Part shown: one piece after another, positions 1 through 7,659 of the stretch
Numbering within the stretch: position 1 is the stretch's first letter
Layout: each line of letters starts with the position of its first letter
Source: JALQUL01 sp040382935
Lineage (GTDB): Bacteria; Pseudomonadota; Gammaproteobacteria; Burkholderiales; Burkholderiaceae_C
Assembly (NCBI GenBank): GCA_040382935.1
Contig: JBEIEP010000004.1
Span: forward strand, 62,001-126,000
Direction of reading: 5' to 3'
Length of the DNA stretch: 64,000 nucleotides
Notes under the pieces: model-generated
The model's database searches: none
Told to the model about the DNA's origin: nothing
The model's input: the letters and a program-made list of their open reading frames with translations, nothing else
Position numbers and translations under genes: made by a program

Positions 1-101
1 ATATCGGACCAGGCGGGGGTTTGCGCCAAGGCGGGAAGGGCGGCACTGGCGGCCAGGCCAAGGACCAGTTCGCGGCGGGAAACAACAGGGGTGTGTGACA
101 T
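1..101 (-). CDS. Partial exported protein of unknown function (N-terminus only)
   Basis: Only the first 33 codons lie in the window; the gene continues leftward past base 1. Reading from ATG at 101, the product begins with a short N-region containing SRRELVL, then an Ala/Leu-rich stretch ending in ALPALAQT. This is a bacterial export signal with a likely signal peptidase site after ALA, and the paired Arg resembles a twin-arginine (Tat) motif. The mature part is not visible, so I assign no function. The gene lies downstream of ftsY on the same strand, with a 166-base gap in which I see no other gene. Confidence 0.6.
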   Translation of the reverse strand, partial: MSHTPVVSRRELVLGLAASAALPALAQTPAWSD

Positions 102-267
102 AAGCAAAAGATTAGAAGAGTAAAAAACGAGGGGTAGACAGTAAAAACAGTGGGTATCTCAGCCGACGATATCGCCTCATGCAGCAAAACCTAGGCCGAA
201 TCGTTCAACACTTAGTCGGTGCGGCAACGGGTATTCTTACAAGATTGCAAAATGGACAGGGCTGCCA

Positions 268-1266
268 TTACGACAGCAAAGCTTGGGCAAATTCTGCGGC
301 GTCAAAGGTTTGCAGGTCTTCCAGCTTTTCTCCAACGCCAATGAAGTACACGGCCAACGGGACTGCAGCATTGTCTTGAGTTACTACACGTTCACGCGCC
401 CACAGGGCAACAGCAGCCAACACCCCGCCTTTGGCCGTGCCGTCCAGCTTGGTCACAATCAGGCCGGTCAAGGTCAGTGCGGCGTCAAAAGCCTTGACCT
501 GCGCCAGCGCGTTTTGGCCTGTGTTGCCGTCAATCACCAGCAGCACCTCGTGCGGGGCGCTGGTATCGGCTTTGCCAATCACGCGTTTGACCTTTTTAAG
601 TTCTTCCATCAAGTGCAACTGGGTAGGCAATCGGCCCGCAGTATCCACCAGCACCACGTCTTTGCCACGGGCCTTGCCCGCCGTTACCGCGTCAAAACTA
701 ACCGCCGCCGGGTCGCCCCCGGTTTGGCTAATGATTTCAACGTCGGTCCGCTGGGCCCACACCTGTAGTTGCTCTTTGGCAGCGGCTCTAAAGGTATCGG
801 CGGCGGCCAACAACACGCTGGCCCCCGATTGCGCCAAATGCCGGGTGAGCTTGCCAATCGAGGTGGTTTTGCCCGCGCCGTTCACACCCGTCACCATCAT
901 CACGGTGGGTGTGTGTTGCCCCAGCGCCAGCGGGCGCTGCAAGGGCGCCAACAGTTCAGTGAGCGCCTGAATCAACAACGCCCGCACCTTGGCTGGTTCT
1001 GTGGTTTTGGTTTCTTTAACCAGGGCGCGTACCCGCTCTAACAGGTAGTGGGTGGCATTGACACCCGTGTCGGCCATCAACAGAGCGGCTTCTAACTCTT
1101 CGTACAAAGCCTCGTCAATCTGGGTGCCGGTAAACACCGAGCCAATGCTTTTGGCGGTGTTGCGCAGACCGGCTTTGAGCTTGTCCAGCCACGCGCCTCT
1201 AGGCGCTTGCACCTCTGGGCTAGGGGTGAGTTCTGGCGTTGATTTTTTTTTGAAAAAGCGAAACAT
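268..1266 (-). CDS. ftsY: Signal recognition particle receptor FtsY
   Basis: FtsY is the membrane-associated SRP receptor GTPase that docks SRP-ribosome complexes at the Sec translocon. The 332-residue product starts MFRFFKKK; the longer open frame upstream lacks family similarity. After a short N-terminal segment comes the NG domain: helical N part about 25-115, P-loop GVNGAGKTT at 127-135, ADTFRAAA near 156, DTAGR at 208-212 and the specificity motif TKLD at 272-275. The acidic A domain typical of enterobacterial FtsY is almost absent, as is common in betaproteobacteria. It diverges from the gst gene with 66 bases between the starts. Identification is secure. Confidence 0.97.
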   Translation of the reverse strand: MFRFFKKKSTPELTPSPEVQAPRGAWLDKLKAGLRNTAKSIGSVFTGTQIDEALYEELEAALLMADTGVNATHYLLERVRALVKETKTTEPAKVRALLIQALTELLAPLQRPLALGQHTPTVMMVTGVNGAGKTTSIGKLTRHLAQSGASVLLAAADTFRAAAKEQLQVWAQRTDVEIISQTGGDPAAVSFDAVTAGKARGKDVVLVDTAGRLPTQLHLMEELKKVKRVIGKADTSAPHEVLLVIDGNTGQNALAQVKAFDAALTLTGLIVTKLDGTAKGGVLAAVALWARERVVTQDNAAVPLAVYFIGVGEKLEDLQTFDAAEFAQALLS

Positions 1267-1332
1267 GGGCAGATGGGCGGACACTAAATTTACCGGTATT
1301 ATGGAACGAGTGTGCACCAAGGACGCCCCGCT

Positions 1333-2067
1333 ATGCCATACACCCTTTATTACGCCCCTGACAGCGCCAACCTGGTGATTCGTATGGCCCTGGAAGAAAT
1401 GGGCCTGCCCTATCAACAGGTGTTGGTGGACCGCGACTTCAAGGAACACCACCAACCCGAGTTTTTGGCGCTCAACCCCCAAGGTTTGATTCCTGTGTTG
1501 ATAGATGCTGACCAGCAGGCGCCCTTGTTTGAAACCGCGGCCATTTTGCTGCATTTGGCGCAAAAGCACGGGCAACTCTGGCCTACCAATGCTGGCCAAA
1601 CAGGTGACGCGCTCAAGTGGTTGTTTTATTTGTCCAACACCCTGCATGCCGATTTAAGGGTGATGTTTTACACCGAGCGCTACCTGCCCTCGCCAGAGGC
1701 GGTAGCCACGCTGCGCCAGGGGATACGTGCGCGCATTGCTGGCCACTTTGCGTTGCTAGAGCAACAAATTGCCAAGTCCCAAGGCCCGTGGCTGCTTGGG
1801 TCTGTGTTTTCGGTATGCGATGTCTACTTGGCCGTATGTGCCCGTTGGGCGCTGATTTACCCGCGTGGCGATGCGTGTGACCCAAGCGTTATATCTAGTT
1901 GCCCACAGCTTAGCCAATTGATCCGCCGCCTAGAGCAACGCCAGGCCGTACAAACCGCGCTGGGCAAAGAGGGTTTGCTACAGGCCAACGGTGCGCCACT
2001 GAGTGCGCCACAGTTGCCAGCGCCTGCTGCGCCATTAAACACCTCCAACACGGTCAACAACGCATGA
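1333..2067 (+). CDS. Glutathione S-transferase family protein
   Basis: The 244-residue protein has the two-domain GST layout: an N-terminal thioredoxin-like fold (about 1-80, with YYAPDSANLVIRMAL, the cis-Pro region GLIPVLID and LFETAAIL, where the E-[ST]-like turn binds the glutathione gamma-glutamyl group) and an all-helical C-terminal domain. No N-terminal catalytic Cys is visible. The ATG at 1333 is preferred because the fold begins there; an in-frame ATG at 1312 adds seven residues. Its stop overlaps the next gene's start (ATGA), so it is probably co-translated with the nitronate monooxygenase. Substrate is unknown; detoxification is the usual role. Confidence 0.9.
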   Translation: MPYTLYYAPDSANLVIRMALEEMGLPYQQVLVDRDFKEHHQPEFLALNPQGLIPVLIDADQQAPLFETAAILLHLAQKHGQLWPTNAGQTGDALKWLFYLSNTLHADLRVMFYTERYLPSPEAVATLRQGIRARIAGHFALLEQQIAKSQGPWLLGSVFSVCDVYLAVCARWALIYPRGDACDPSVISSCPQLSQLIRRLEQRQAVQTALGKEGLLQANGAPLSAPQLPAPAAPLNTSNTVNNA

Positions 2068-3134
2068 GCTTGCCGCACGGTTTGGGGATGTCGCTCCCCT
2101 TGATTCAGGCGCCCATGGCCGGTGTGCAGGGTGCGGAGTTGGCCATTGCCGTGAGCCGCGCTGGGGGCTTGGGGTCCTTGCCCTGCGCCATGCTCAGCCT
2201 TGAGCAATTGGCCCAGGCGCTTGAAAGCCTGCGCCAAAGCGGGGTGGCGCACTACAACGTTAACTTTTTCTGCCACACCGAATCGGTGGTAGACCCACAA
2301 ACGCAAGCGGCTTGGTTGCAGACGCTGTTGCCCTACTACCAGGCCTTAGAAGTCCACCCCCCCGGGCCAATAGAGGCGGGCAGCCGACGCCCATTTAACC
2401 AAGAGGCCTTGGCGGTTTTGCAACGCTACCAACCCCCGGTAGTGAGTTTCCATTTTGGTCTGCCACCGGCTGATTTGCTGCAAGCCGTACGTGCCTGGGG
2501 TGCAAAAATTGTGTGCAGTGCGACCACATTGGCCGAGGGTGAATTTTTAGCACGCCAAGGCGTGGACGCGGTAATCGCCCAGGGCCTTGAAGCGGGTGGG
2601 CACAGAGGCATTTTTCTGGCTGCAGATCCCATTGCCGCATTGCCCGAGCAAATGGGCTTGATGGCTTTGTTGCCGCAACTGGTCAAGCGCTTGTCTGTTC
2701 CAGTGATTGCCGCTGGCGGTATTGTGCAGGCCAGCACTGTACGTGCCGTGATGGCCATGGGTGCCAGTGCGGTGCAAGTGGGCACCAGCTTTTTGTTGTG
2801 CGATGAGGCCCGTACCTCGCCGGTGCACCGGGCCGCCTTGCAAAGCCAAGCCAGTGCCCATACGGCCTTAACCAACCTGTTCACCGGCCGACCGGCGCGG
2901 GGAATTGTCAACCGCCTGATGCGGGATTTGGGGCCTGTTTACGGTGGTGCACCGGCCTTCCCGCTTTCCACACACGCCTTGCTGCCCTTGCGTAGCCGGG
3001 CAGAGGCTATGGGCTGCGATGACTTTAGCGCCCTGTGGGCTGGGCAAAACACCTCGGGTTGCGACACGGTAAGCGCTGCAACCATGACGGCACGTCTGGC
3101 CCAAGGCTTTGGGCCAGCGGGGGCATCTGAATGA
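2064..3134 (+). CDS. Nitronate monooxygenase (2-nitropropane dioxygenase family)
   Basis: This FMN-dependent TIM-barrel enzyme oxidises toxic alkyl nitronates such as propionate-3-nitronate. In the 356-residue product QAPMAGV (15-21) and the Gly-rich AGGLGSLPC (33-41) form the flavin site, EAGGHRG carries the likely catalytic His at 180, and VIAAGGI and GASAVQVGTSFL form the phosphate-binding end of the barrel. The start overlaps the gst stop by four bases and its own stop overlaps rsmD by four, so gst, this gene and rsmD look like one coupled transcript. The subfamily (nitronate oxidase or FabK-like enoyl reductase) cannot be proven by eye; the GGH motif favours nitronate oxidation. Confidence 0.88.
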   Translation: MSLPHGLGMSLPLIQAPMAGVQGAELAIAVSRAGGLGSLPCAMLSLEQLAQALESLRQSGVAHYNVNFFCHTESVVDPQTQAAWLQTLLPYYQALEVHPPGPIEAGSRRPFNQEALAVLQRYQPPVVSFHFGLPPADLLQAVRAWGAKIVCSATTLAEGEFLARQGVDAVIAQGLEAGGHRGIFLAADPIAALPEQMGLMALLPQLVKRLSVPVIAAGGIVQASTVRAVMAMGASAVQVGTSFLLCDEARTSPVHRAALQSQASAHTALTNLFTGRPARGIVNRLMRDLGPVYGGAPAFPLSTHALLPLRSRAEAMGCDDFSALWAGQNTSGCDTVSAATMTARLAQGFGPAGASE

Positions 3135-3730
3135 GCCCCCGCACACCCACTCCGCTTGGCCCTCCGGCAGAGGTCAGAATCATTGGCGGCCACCTGCGGC
3201 GTAGCCGTTTGCCGGTGGCCAACAAGCCCGGTTTGCGTCCCACCCCCGATAGGGTGCGTGAAACCCTGTTCAACTGGCTGGGCCAAGACCTCACCGGCTG
3301 GCGCTGCCTAGACGCGTTTGCAGGGGCAGGGGCGCTGGGCTTTGAAGCGGCCTCGCGCGGGGCCGCCGAGGTGCTGCTGGTAGAGTGGGACGCGCAACTG
3401 GCCGCATCTTTGCAACAAGTGGCGTTGCGCCTAGGGGTGCAAGAGGGGGTGAGCGTAAAGCGGGCCGACGGCATCGCGGTGTTGACGCAGGCTCCACCCC
3501 GCTATTACGACCTGGTTTTTTTAGATCCGCCTTTTGACTCTAGCTTGATGCCCGCCGCATTACGCGCTGCCACCAAAGCCTTGCGGCCCGGTGGTTGGCT
3601 GTACGCCGAATCGCCCACGGCGGTGGCCCTGCCCTCTGATGAATTTCCAAGTTTAATCCCCTATCGCCAACTCAAAGCCGGGCAGGTATTTGCCCAATTG
3701 TTGCAACGAACGCCCCATGCCAACGAATAG
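3131..3730 (+). CDS. rsmD: 16S rRNA (guanine(966)-N(2))-methyltransferase RsmD
   Basis: RsmD methylates N2 of G966 in 16S rRNA, near the P site, during 30S assembly. The 199-residue Rossmann methyltransferase shows the family signature RIIGGHLRR (16-24), RPTPDRVRETLFNWL (36-50), SAM motif I DAFAGAGALG (61-70) and catalytic motif IV DPPF (132-135). It is followed nine bases later by coaD, the pairing widely seen in bacteria. Start overlaps the upstream stop. Confidence 0.96.
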   Translation: MSPRTPTPLGPPAEVRIIGGHLRRSRLPVANKPGLRPTPDRVRETLFNWLGQDLTGWRCLDAFAGAGALGFEAASRGAAEVLLVEWDAQLAASLQQVALRLGVQEGVSVKRADGIAVLTQAPPRYYDLVFLDPPFDSSLMPAALRAATKALRPGGWLYAESPTAVALPSDEFPSLIPYRQLKAGQVFAQLLQRTPHANE

Positions 3731-3739
3731 GAGCCCTCT

Positions 3740-4243
3740 ATGACCGCACCCCTTCGCATCGCTGTTTTTGCGGGTACCTTTGACCCCATCACGCTGGGAC
3801 ACGAGCAATTGCTGCGCCGCGCAGCCCACCTGTTTGACCGAGTGGTGGTGGGTGTGGCTGCTGCCCACCATAAGAAAACGCTGTTCAGCCTTGTAGAGCG
3901 GCTGGAATTGGTCAACGCCAGTTTTGCCCAATTGCCGCGGATCAGCGCTGCACCCTTCCAAGGTTTGCTGGTGGATTTTGCACAGGCCCATGGTGCTATC
4001 GCCATAGTTCGCGGGGTACGTGGGTCGGTGGATTTTGACTACGAGGCCCAACTGGCCGGCATGAACCGCCGCCTTGCTCCCCACCTTGAGACGGTACTGC
4101 TCACCCCCAACGACGACACCCAACACATCTCCAGCACGCTGGTACGAGAAATCGCCATGCTAGGCGGCGCCTTTGAGCAATTCGTATCGCCCCATGTGGC
4201 GCTAAGGGTGGGAGAGAAGGTGAAGGCGGCCAGGGTCACCTAG
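3740..4243 (+). CDS. coaD: Phosphopantetheine adenylyltransferase CoaD
   Basis: CoaD transfers AMP from ATP to 4'-phosphopantetheine, the penultimate step of coenzyme A synthesis. The 167-residue protein is normal length. GTFDPITLGH (12-21) holds the nucleotidyltransferase HxGH-type motif (here TLGH), VRGVRGSVDFDYE lies near 90-102, and ISSTLVREIA (130-139) is the second conserved ATP-binding element. A GGAG ribosome site precedes the ATG. It follows rsmD by nine bases, consistent with one operon. Confidence 0.97.
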   Translation: MTAPLRIAVFAGTFDPITLGHEQLLRRAAHLFDRVVVGVAAAHHKKTLFSLVERLELVNASFAQLPRISAAPFQGLLVDFAQAHGAIAIVRGVRGSVDFDYEAQLAGMNRRLAPHLETVLLTPNDDTQHISSTLVREIAMLGGAFEQFVSPHVALRVGEKVKAARVT

Positions 4244-4286
4244 TCGGCCGAGTGTGCTGGCCTACAAAGGCTATTGCAACGGGTCT

Positions 4287-4321
4287 TTGCTATCTCGCGG
4301 TCGCCCAGCGATAATTGAGTC
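4287..4321 (+). promoter_or_regulatory. Sigma-70-type promoter for the ferredoxin gene, probably leaderless
   Basis: TTGCTA at 4287-4292, a 17-base spacer, and GATAAT at 4310-4315 match -35 and -10 boxes. The ATG at 4322 follows the -10 box by only six bases, so transcription would start at or next to the start codon. No Shine-Dalgarno sequence fits in between. The boxes are seen directly; use as a promoter is inference. Confidence 0.6.
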
Positions 4322-4582
4322 ATGGCCCTGATGATTACCGACGAATGCATCAACTGCGATGTGTGTGAACCCGAATGCCCAAATGACGCGATCTTTATGG
4401 GCGAGGTGATCTATCAGATTGACCCGCATCGTTGCACCGAGTGCGTGGGGCATTTTGACGAGCCGCAGTGTGTGCAGGTGTGCCCGGTGGTGTGTATTCC
4501 GCTGCACCCCGAGTTTTTAGAGTCCAAAGCCCAGTTGCAAGAAAAATACATCAGGCTGGAGCAGGACAAGGCGGCGCGATAG
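4322..4582 (+). CDS. YfhL-family 2[4Fe-4S] ferredoxin
   Basis: Small cytosolic electron carrier of 86 residues with two iron-sulfur sites. The first motif is C9-x2-C12-x2-C15-x3-C19-P. The second is spread over C38-x2-C41-x8-C50-x3-C54, with an extra C58; the eight-residue insert between the second and third Cys and the C-terminal extension are typical of the YfhL/Allochromatium-type ferredoxins. The physiological partner is not known. The gene stands alone after coaD and runs tail to tail with pth, 17 bases apart. It has its own likely promoter just upstream. Confidence 0.93.
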   Translation: MALMITDECINCDVCEPECPNDAIFMGEVIYQIDPHRCTECVGHFDEPQCVQVCPVVCIPLHPEFLESKAQLQEKYIRLEQDKAAR

Positions 4583-4599
4583 GGTATTGAGACTAAGGC

Positions 4600-5229
4600 T
4601 TAGGGCCCGGGTGGCGTGTCAGCGCCCGGTGGCTTGGGTTTTGTTTTGGGCTTGGGCTCGCCTTTGGTGTGAAGCACCAGCATGGCTTTTTCCATGTTTC
4701 CGGCCAGCAGCTCGGGCAGTTGGGCAATGGTTTTGTCTATGGACTGGGCGATGGCGATGCGGTGGTCCAAGCTGGGCTTTTCTAGCACCCAGCCTATCAC
4801 CTGCTCGCGCGTGCCAGGGTGGCCAATGCCTACCTTGAGCCGCCAGGTTTGTTGGCTGCCCAATTGGGCTTCTATGTCTTTTAGGCCATTGTGCCCGGCG
4901 CTAGAGCCTCCCAATTTGAGTTTGACCTGTCCAGGCGGCAGGTCTAGCTCGTCGTGCACAACCAAAATTTCTTGTGGGGCTATTTTGTAAAACCGGGCCA
5001 GCGCGCCTACGGCCTTGCCCGAAAGGTTCATGTACGTTTGAGGGGCCAACAGGTAGCGGTGCTGGCCTTGTAGAGTCACGCGGCCGGTATTGCCAAAAAA
5101 AGCTTTGTCGGGTGCCAGCGGGGCCCCCAATTGGCGCGCGGCAGCATCCAGCCACCAAAAGCCGGCGTTGTGGCGGGTGTCGTCGTATTTAGGGCCGGGG
5201 TTGCCAAGGCCCACCAGTAGTTTGATCAT
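4600..5229 (-). CDS. pth: Peptidyl-tRNA hydrolase
   Basis: Pth releases tRNA from peptidyl-tRNAs that drop off ribosomes; it is essential in E. coli. The 209-residue product has GLGNPGPKY (7-15), the catalytic His20 in TRHNAGF, TYMNLSG, the VVHDELDLPPG loop and GSSAGHNGLK. The C-terminus beyond about 190 is a Lys/Pro-rich tail not needed for the fold. The ribosome site GGAG lies six bases before the ATG. Immediately upstream of that is the end of an inserted repeat element (5238-5481), so its promoter region has been altered. In relatives it usually follows rplY directly; here the element and a terminator separate them. Confidence 0.97.
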   Translation of the reverse strand: MIKLLVGLGNPGPKYDDTRHNAGFWWLDAAARQLGAPLAPDKAFFGNTGRVTLQGQHRYLLAPQTYMNLSGKAVGALARFYKIAPQEILVVHDELDLPPGQVKLKLGGSSAGHNGLKDIEAQLGSQQTWRLKVGIGHPGTREQVIGWVLEKPSLDHRIAIAQSIDKTIAQLPELLAGNMEKAMLVLHTKGEPKPKTKPKPPGADTPPGP

Positions 5230-5237
5230 GGTGCTCC

Positions 5238-5481
5238 ATTATCCTAGAAACGGCAGTTGGACAGGCGCGAATGGGCTGTCAGGCTGGGCGCTGGCAAGGC
5301 GCAACGACGACGCGGGCCTTTGCCCGCTAGGAGGCGCAACGCCGCCAGAGCGCTGCATGGCGGCTCAGTCGGGCCTGTAGCGCTCTAACCTAAGCGGTGA
5401 AGGTTTAAGGGCGTTAAAACATCAGTGTTCATATGGCTTTACCAGAAGAAGTAAGCGGTCAACTGCCGTTTCTAGGATTAT
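5238..5481. mobile_element. MITE-like non-autonomous element with 17-bp inverted ends and 5-bp target duplication
   Basis: The ends are exact inverted copies: CCTAGAAACGGCAGTTG at 5243-5259 and its reverse complement at 5460-5476. Each is flanked outside by ATTAT (5238-5242 and 5477-5481), the expected footprint of a 5-bp target-site duplication. The 234-bp body has no plausible gene. It contains a perfect hairpin GCGGGC-CTTT-GCCCGC at 5312-5327, a direct repeat GGCGCAACG and the pair AGAGCGCT/AGCGCTCT. This is the structure of a miniature inverted-repeat transposable element mobilised in trans. No matching transposase is in the window, and I cannot name the family. Confidence 0.8.
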
Positions 5482-5494
5482 CCGTCAGTCGAAA

Positions 5495-5521
5495 AAAAAG
5501 GCCTGCGTGGCAGGCCTTTTT
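5495..5521 (-). terminator. Rho-independent terminator after rplY
   Basis: A perfect 12-bp stem (AAAAAGGCCTGC paired with GCAGGCCTTTTT) closes on a three-base loop. Read leftward, the stem is followed by a run of T from the A tract at 5492-5499. It lies 19 bases beyond the rplY stop. The symmetrical A/T flanks could let it act in both directions, but only the leftward gene needs it. Confidence 0.85.
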
Positions 5522-5539
5522 CGCAAGGGCATAGACCGA

Positions 5540-6199
5540 TTATTTTTTGTCTTTGGCCGGAGCTGCGGCTGGCTTGGCTTTGGCGCCCGCTTTGCCCTTG
5601 GCGTCGGCAGCGGGTGCAACAGGCGCTGCTACCACTTCGACTTCAATGGCGGTGACCGACACCACAACGGGGTTGACTTTGCCATGGACCACTGCAGAAA
5701 CGCCTTTTGGCAAAACCAAGTCGGCGACATGCAAGGCACTGCCTTTATGCATGGCAGACAGGTCGACGGCGATAAATTCTGGCAAATCGGCGGGTAGGCA
5801 GCTAACCTGAATCTCGTTCAATACATGGTTGACCAAGCAGTTATCGGTTTTTACCGCAGGCGACAAGTCTTGGCCGCTGAAGTGCAAAGGCACTTTCATA
5901 GTGATTTTTTGATCGGCCAGTACCCGCTGGAAGTCAATGTGCAACACCATGGGCTTGAAGGGGTGGTATTGAACATCGCGCAGCAGTACTTGGCTGGTTT
6001 TGCCGTCAATTTCCATATCCAAAATACTGGCGTGAAACGCTTCCTTTTTCAGGGCGTGCCACAGGTTGTTGTGGTCCAACTCAACGTTCTGTGGTTTGTC
6101 TGAACCACCATAAACGATAGCCGGTGTACGGCCAGAAATACGGAGACGGCGGCTCGCACCCGTGCCCTGTTTGTTACGCTCAAAAGCGGTAAATTTCAT
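5540..6199 (-). CDS. rplY: 50S ribosomal protein L25/general stress protein Ctc
   Basis: L25 binds 5S rRNA in the large subunit. The 219-residue product is the long Ctc type: N-terminal L25 fold beginning MKFTAFERNKQGTGASRRLR, then the C-terminal TL5/Ctc domain (from about residue 95) and a low-complexity Ala/Lys/Pro tail. The ATG at 6199 is chosen because homologues begin there and it has the upstream GGAG; the open frame continues eight codons further. It sits downstream of prs in the usual prs-rplY-pth order, with a 260-base gap filled by a palindromic repeat and a terminator. Confidence 0.96.
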   Translation of the reverse strand: MKFTAFERNKQGTGASRRLRISGRTPAIVYGGSDKPQNVELDHNNLWHALKKEAFHASILDMEIDGKTSQVLLRDVQYHPFKPMVLHIDFQRVLADQKITMKVPLHFSGQDLSPAVKTDNCLVNHVLNEIQVSCLPADLPEFIAVDLSAMHKGSALHVADLVLPKGVSAVVHGKVNPVVVSVTAIEVEVVAAPVAPAADAKGKAGAKAKPAAAPAKDKK

Positions 6200-6247
6200 A
6201 GTAACTCCTGTACAGGGAAGCACCGCGACCAGTGTATTCCCGGGTTT

Positions 6248-6280
6248 AAAAAAACCGAACTGCCCAACACGGGCAGTCGG
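6248..6280 (-). terminator. Rho-independent terminator downstream of prs
   Basis: Reading leftward, CCGACTGCCC pairs with GGGCAGTTCGG (one bulged base) around a five-base loop, followed by seven T (A tract at 6248-6254). It lies about 180 bases after the prs stop, beyond the palindromic repeat, and about 50 bases before the rplY start. It may separate prs from rplY, leaving rplY to its own promoter or to read-through. Confidence 0.75.
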
Positions 6281-6294
6281 CTGTTGTTTTCAGC

Positions 6295-6463
6295 TTAGGA
6301 ACCCTCTGCAAAACCCCGTGCGGCCCGAGAGCAACCGGACTCAGGCGGTCTGCTGCGTTGCTTTTCTTGCCAATAGACAGGCTATTGGCTGCAAAAAGAC
6401 GCCTGGCATCCCATCCTGATCCGGCTGTCTCGGTTTCGCAGGAATTTCGCATAGGGTTCCTAA
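6295..6463. repeat. 169-bp intergenic palindrome (ERIC-like fold-back repeat)
   Basis: The ends are TTAGGAACCCT (6295-6305) and its reverse complement (6453-6463). The centre is GCCAATAG-ACAGG-CTATTGGC (6369-6389). The midpoint at 6379 is exactly 84 bases from both ends. Between, the two arms stay alignable with mismatches: CGAGAGCAACCGGACTCAGG in the left arm corresponds to CGAGACAGCCGGATCAGG in the right arm read backwards. The transcript would fold into one long hairpin. The right end supplies the last bases of prs, including its TAG stop (6460-6462). I see no second copy in this window and no clear target duplication. Confidence 0.75.
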
Positions 6464-7440
6464 AACAGGTTGTCCTGTTCTTTTTCTGAAAACAAACTCA
6501 TGACCGAGTCGCCGCGTGAAATGCGCTGAATGGTTTCAGCGATCAAGGACGCTACGGATAATTGTCGGATACGGGTGCAGGCCAAGGCGGCCGGGCTTAG
6601 GGGGATGGTGTTGGTCACTATCACTTCGTCTAAGGCGGTACCCTTTTGAATTCGTTCAATGGCAGGGCCTGAGAACACGGGATGGGTGCAATAGGCGTAC
6701 ACTTTTTTGGCGCCGCGTTCCTTTAATACCTCGGCCGCTTTGACCAGGGTTCCGGCGGTGTCCACCATATCGTCCATGATTACGCAGTTGCGGCCGTCGA
6801 TTTCACCGATAACGTGCATCACCTCACTCACATTGGCTTTGGGACGGCGTTTGTCGATGATGGCCATGTCACAGTTCAACTGCTTGGCCAAGGCGCGGGC
6901 GCGCACCACGCCGCCTACGTCGGGTGATACGACGATAAGGTCAGAATAATTCTTGGCCCGCAGGTCCCCTAGCAGCACGGGTGAGGCATAGATGTTGTCT
7001 ACAGGAATATCAAAAAATCCTTGGATTTGATCGGCATGCAAATCCATGGTGAGCACACGGTCTACACCTACCGTTTGCAATAAGTTAGCCACGACTTTGG
7101 CGGTAATGGGCACGCGTGCTGACCGCGGGCGGCGGTCTTGCCTCGCATAGCCAAAGTAGGGGATGACGGCGCAAATACGCTCGGCCGACGCACGCTTGAG
7201 TGCATCCACCATGATGAGCAATTCCATTAGGTTTTCGTTGGTGGGGGCGCAGGTCGATTGCACCACAAACACATCGCGGGTGCGCACGTTCTGGTTGATC
7301 TCGACCGTGACTTCACCGTCAGAGAAACGGCCAACGGTGGCCGAGCCCATGCCGATGCCCAGCGTACTGGCGATTTCAGCGGCAACCTCGGGGATGGCGT
7401 TGCCTGTGAATAGTAGAAAATCGGGTGTGGTGGTGAGCAT
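6460..7440 (-). CDS. prs: Ribose-phosphate pyrophosphokinase (PRPP synthetase)
   Basis: Prs makes phosphoribosyl pyrophosphate from ribose 5-phosphate and ATP, feeding purine, pyrimidine, His, Trp and NAD synthesis. The 326-residue product has ATP-site RQDRRPRSARVPITAK, metal-binding motif DLHADQIQGFFDIPVDN and the PRPP loop DDMVDTAGTL. It is cytosolic and usually hexameric. tRNA-Gln lies 24 bases upstream on the same strand, the typical Burkholderiales arrangement, and both may be processed from an ispE-tRNA-prs transcript. The TAG stop is embedded in the end of the palindromic repeat. Confidence 0.97.
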   Translation of the reverse strand: MLTTTPDFLLFTGNAIPEVAAEIASTLGIGMGSATVGRFSDGEVTVEINQNVRTRDVFVVQSTCAPTNENLMELLIMVDALKRASAERICAVIPYFGYARQDRRPRSARVPITAKVVANLLQTVGVDRVLTMDLHADQIQGFFDIPVDNIYASPVLLGDLRAKNYSDLIVVSPDVGGVVRARALAKQLNCDMAIIDKRRPKANVSEVMHVIGEIDGRNCVIMDDMVDTAGTLVKAAEVLKERGAKKVYAYCTHPVFSGPAIERIQKGTALDEVIVTNTIPLSPAALACTRIRQLSVASLIAETIQRISRGDSVMSLFSEKEQDNLF

Positions 7441-7464
7441 GGACTTATCGATTGGAGAAAAATT

Positions 7465-7541
7465 TGGCAGGGGAAGAAGGATTCGAACCTTCGCATGCTG
7501 GAATCAAAATCCAGTGCCTTAACCAACTTGGCGATTCCCCT
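7465..7541 (-). tRNA. tRNA-Gln (anticodon TTG)
   Basis: Read leftward from 7541, the 7-bp acceptor stem AGGGGAA/TTCCCCT encloses normal D, anticodon and T arms. The anticodon loop TTTTGAT carries TTG, giving Gln. The T loop is TTCGAAT. The discriminator G is followed by an encoded CCA. It lies between ispE and prs. Confidence 0.95.
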
Positions 7542-7546
7542 ACGCA

Positions 7547-7580
7547 GGTTAGTAAGTGGGTAAACCCCAAATCACTAACC
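7547..7580. repeat. 34-bp imperfect palindrome next to tRNA-Gln
   Basis: GGTTAGT at 7547-7553 pairs with ACTAACC at 7574-7580 around an inner GGG/CCC stem. It lies five bases before the 5' end of tRNA-Gln, in the 118-base ispE-tRNA gap. It could be a processing hairpin in the ispE-tRNA transcript; there is no T-run for termination. Confidence 0.4.
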
Positions 7581-7659
7581 TTACAACCGGCCTGACGCGT
7601 GGGCGGGTATTGAAACCTGACGCCGCGCGAAAAACCACAAAATGCAAAAACGCTAACCC

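Noticed and set aside
5243..5476. CRISPR array or riboswitch between rplY and pth
   Set aside because: There are only two inverted copies, no regularly spaced direct repeats and no conserved aptamer pattern; the target duplication fits a transposable element.
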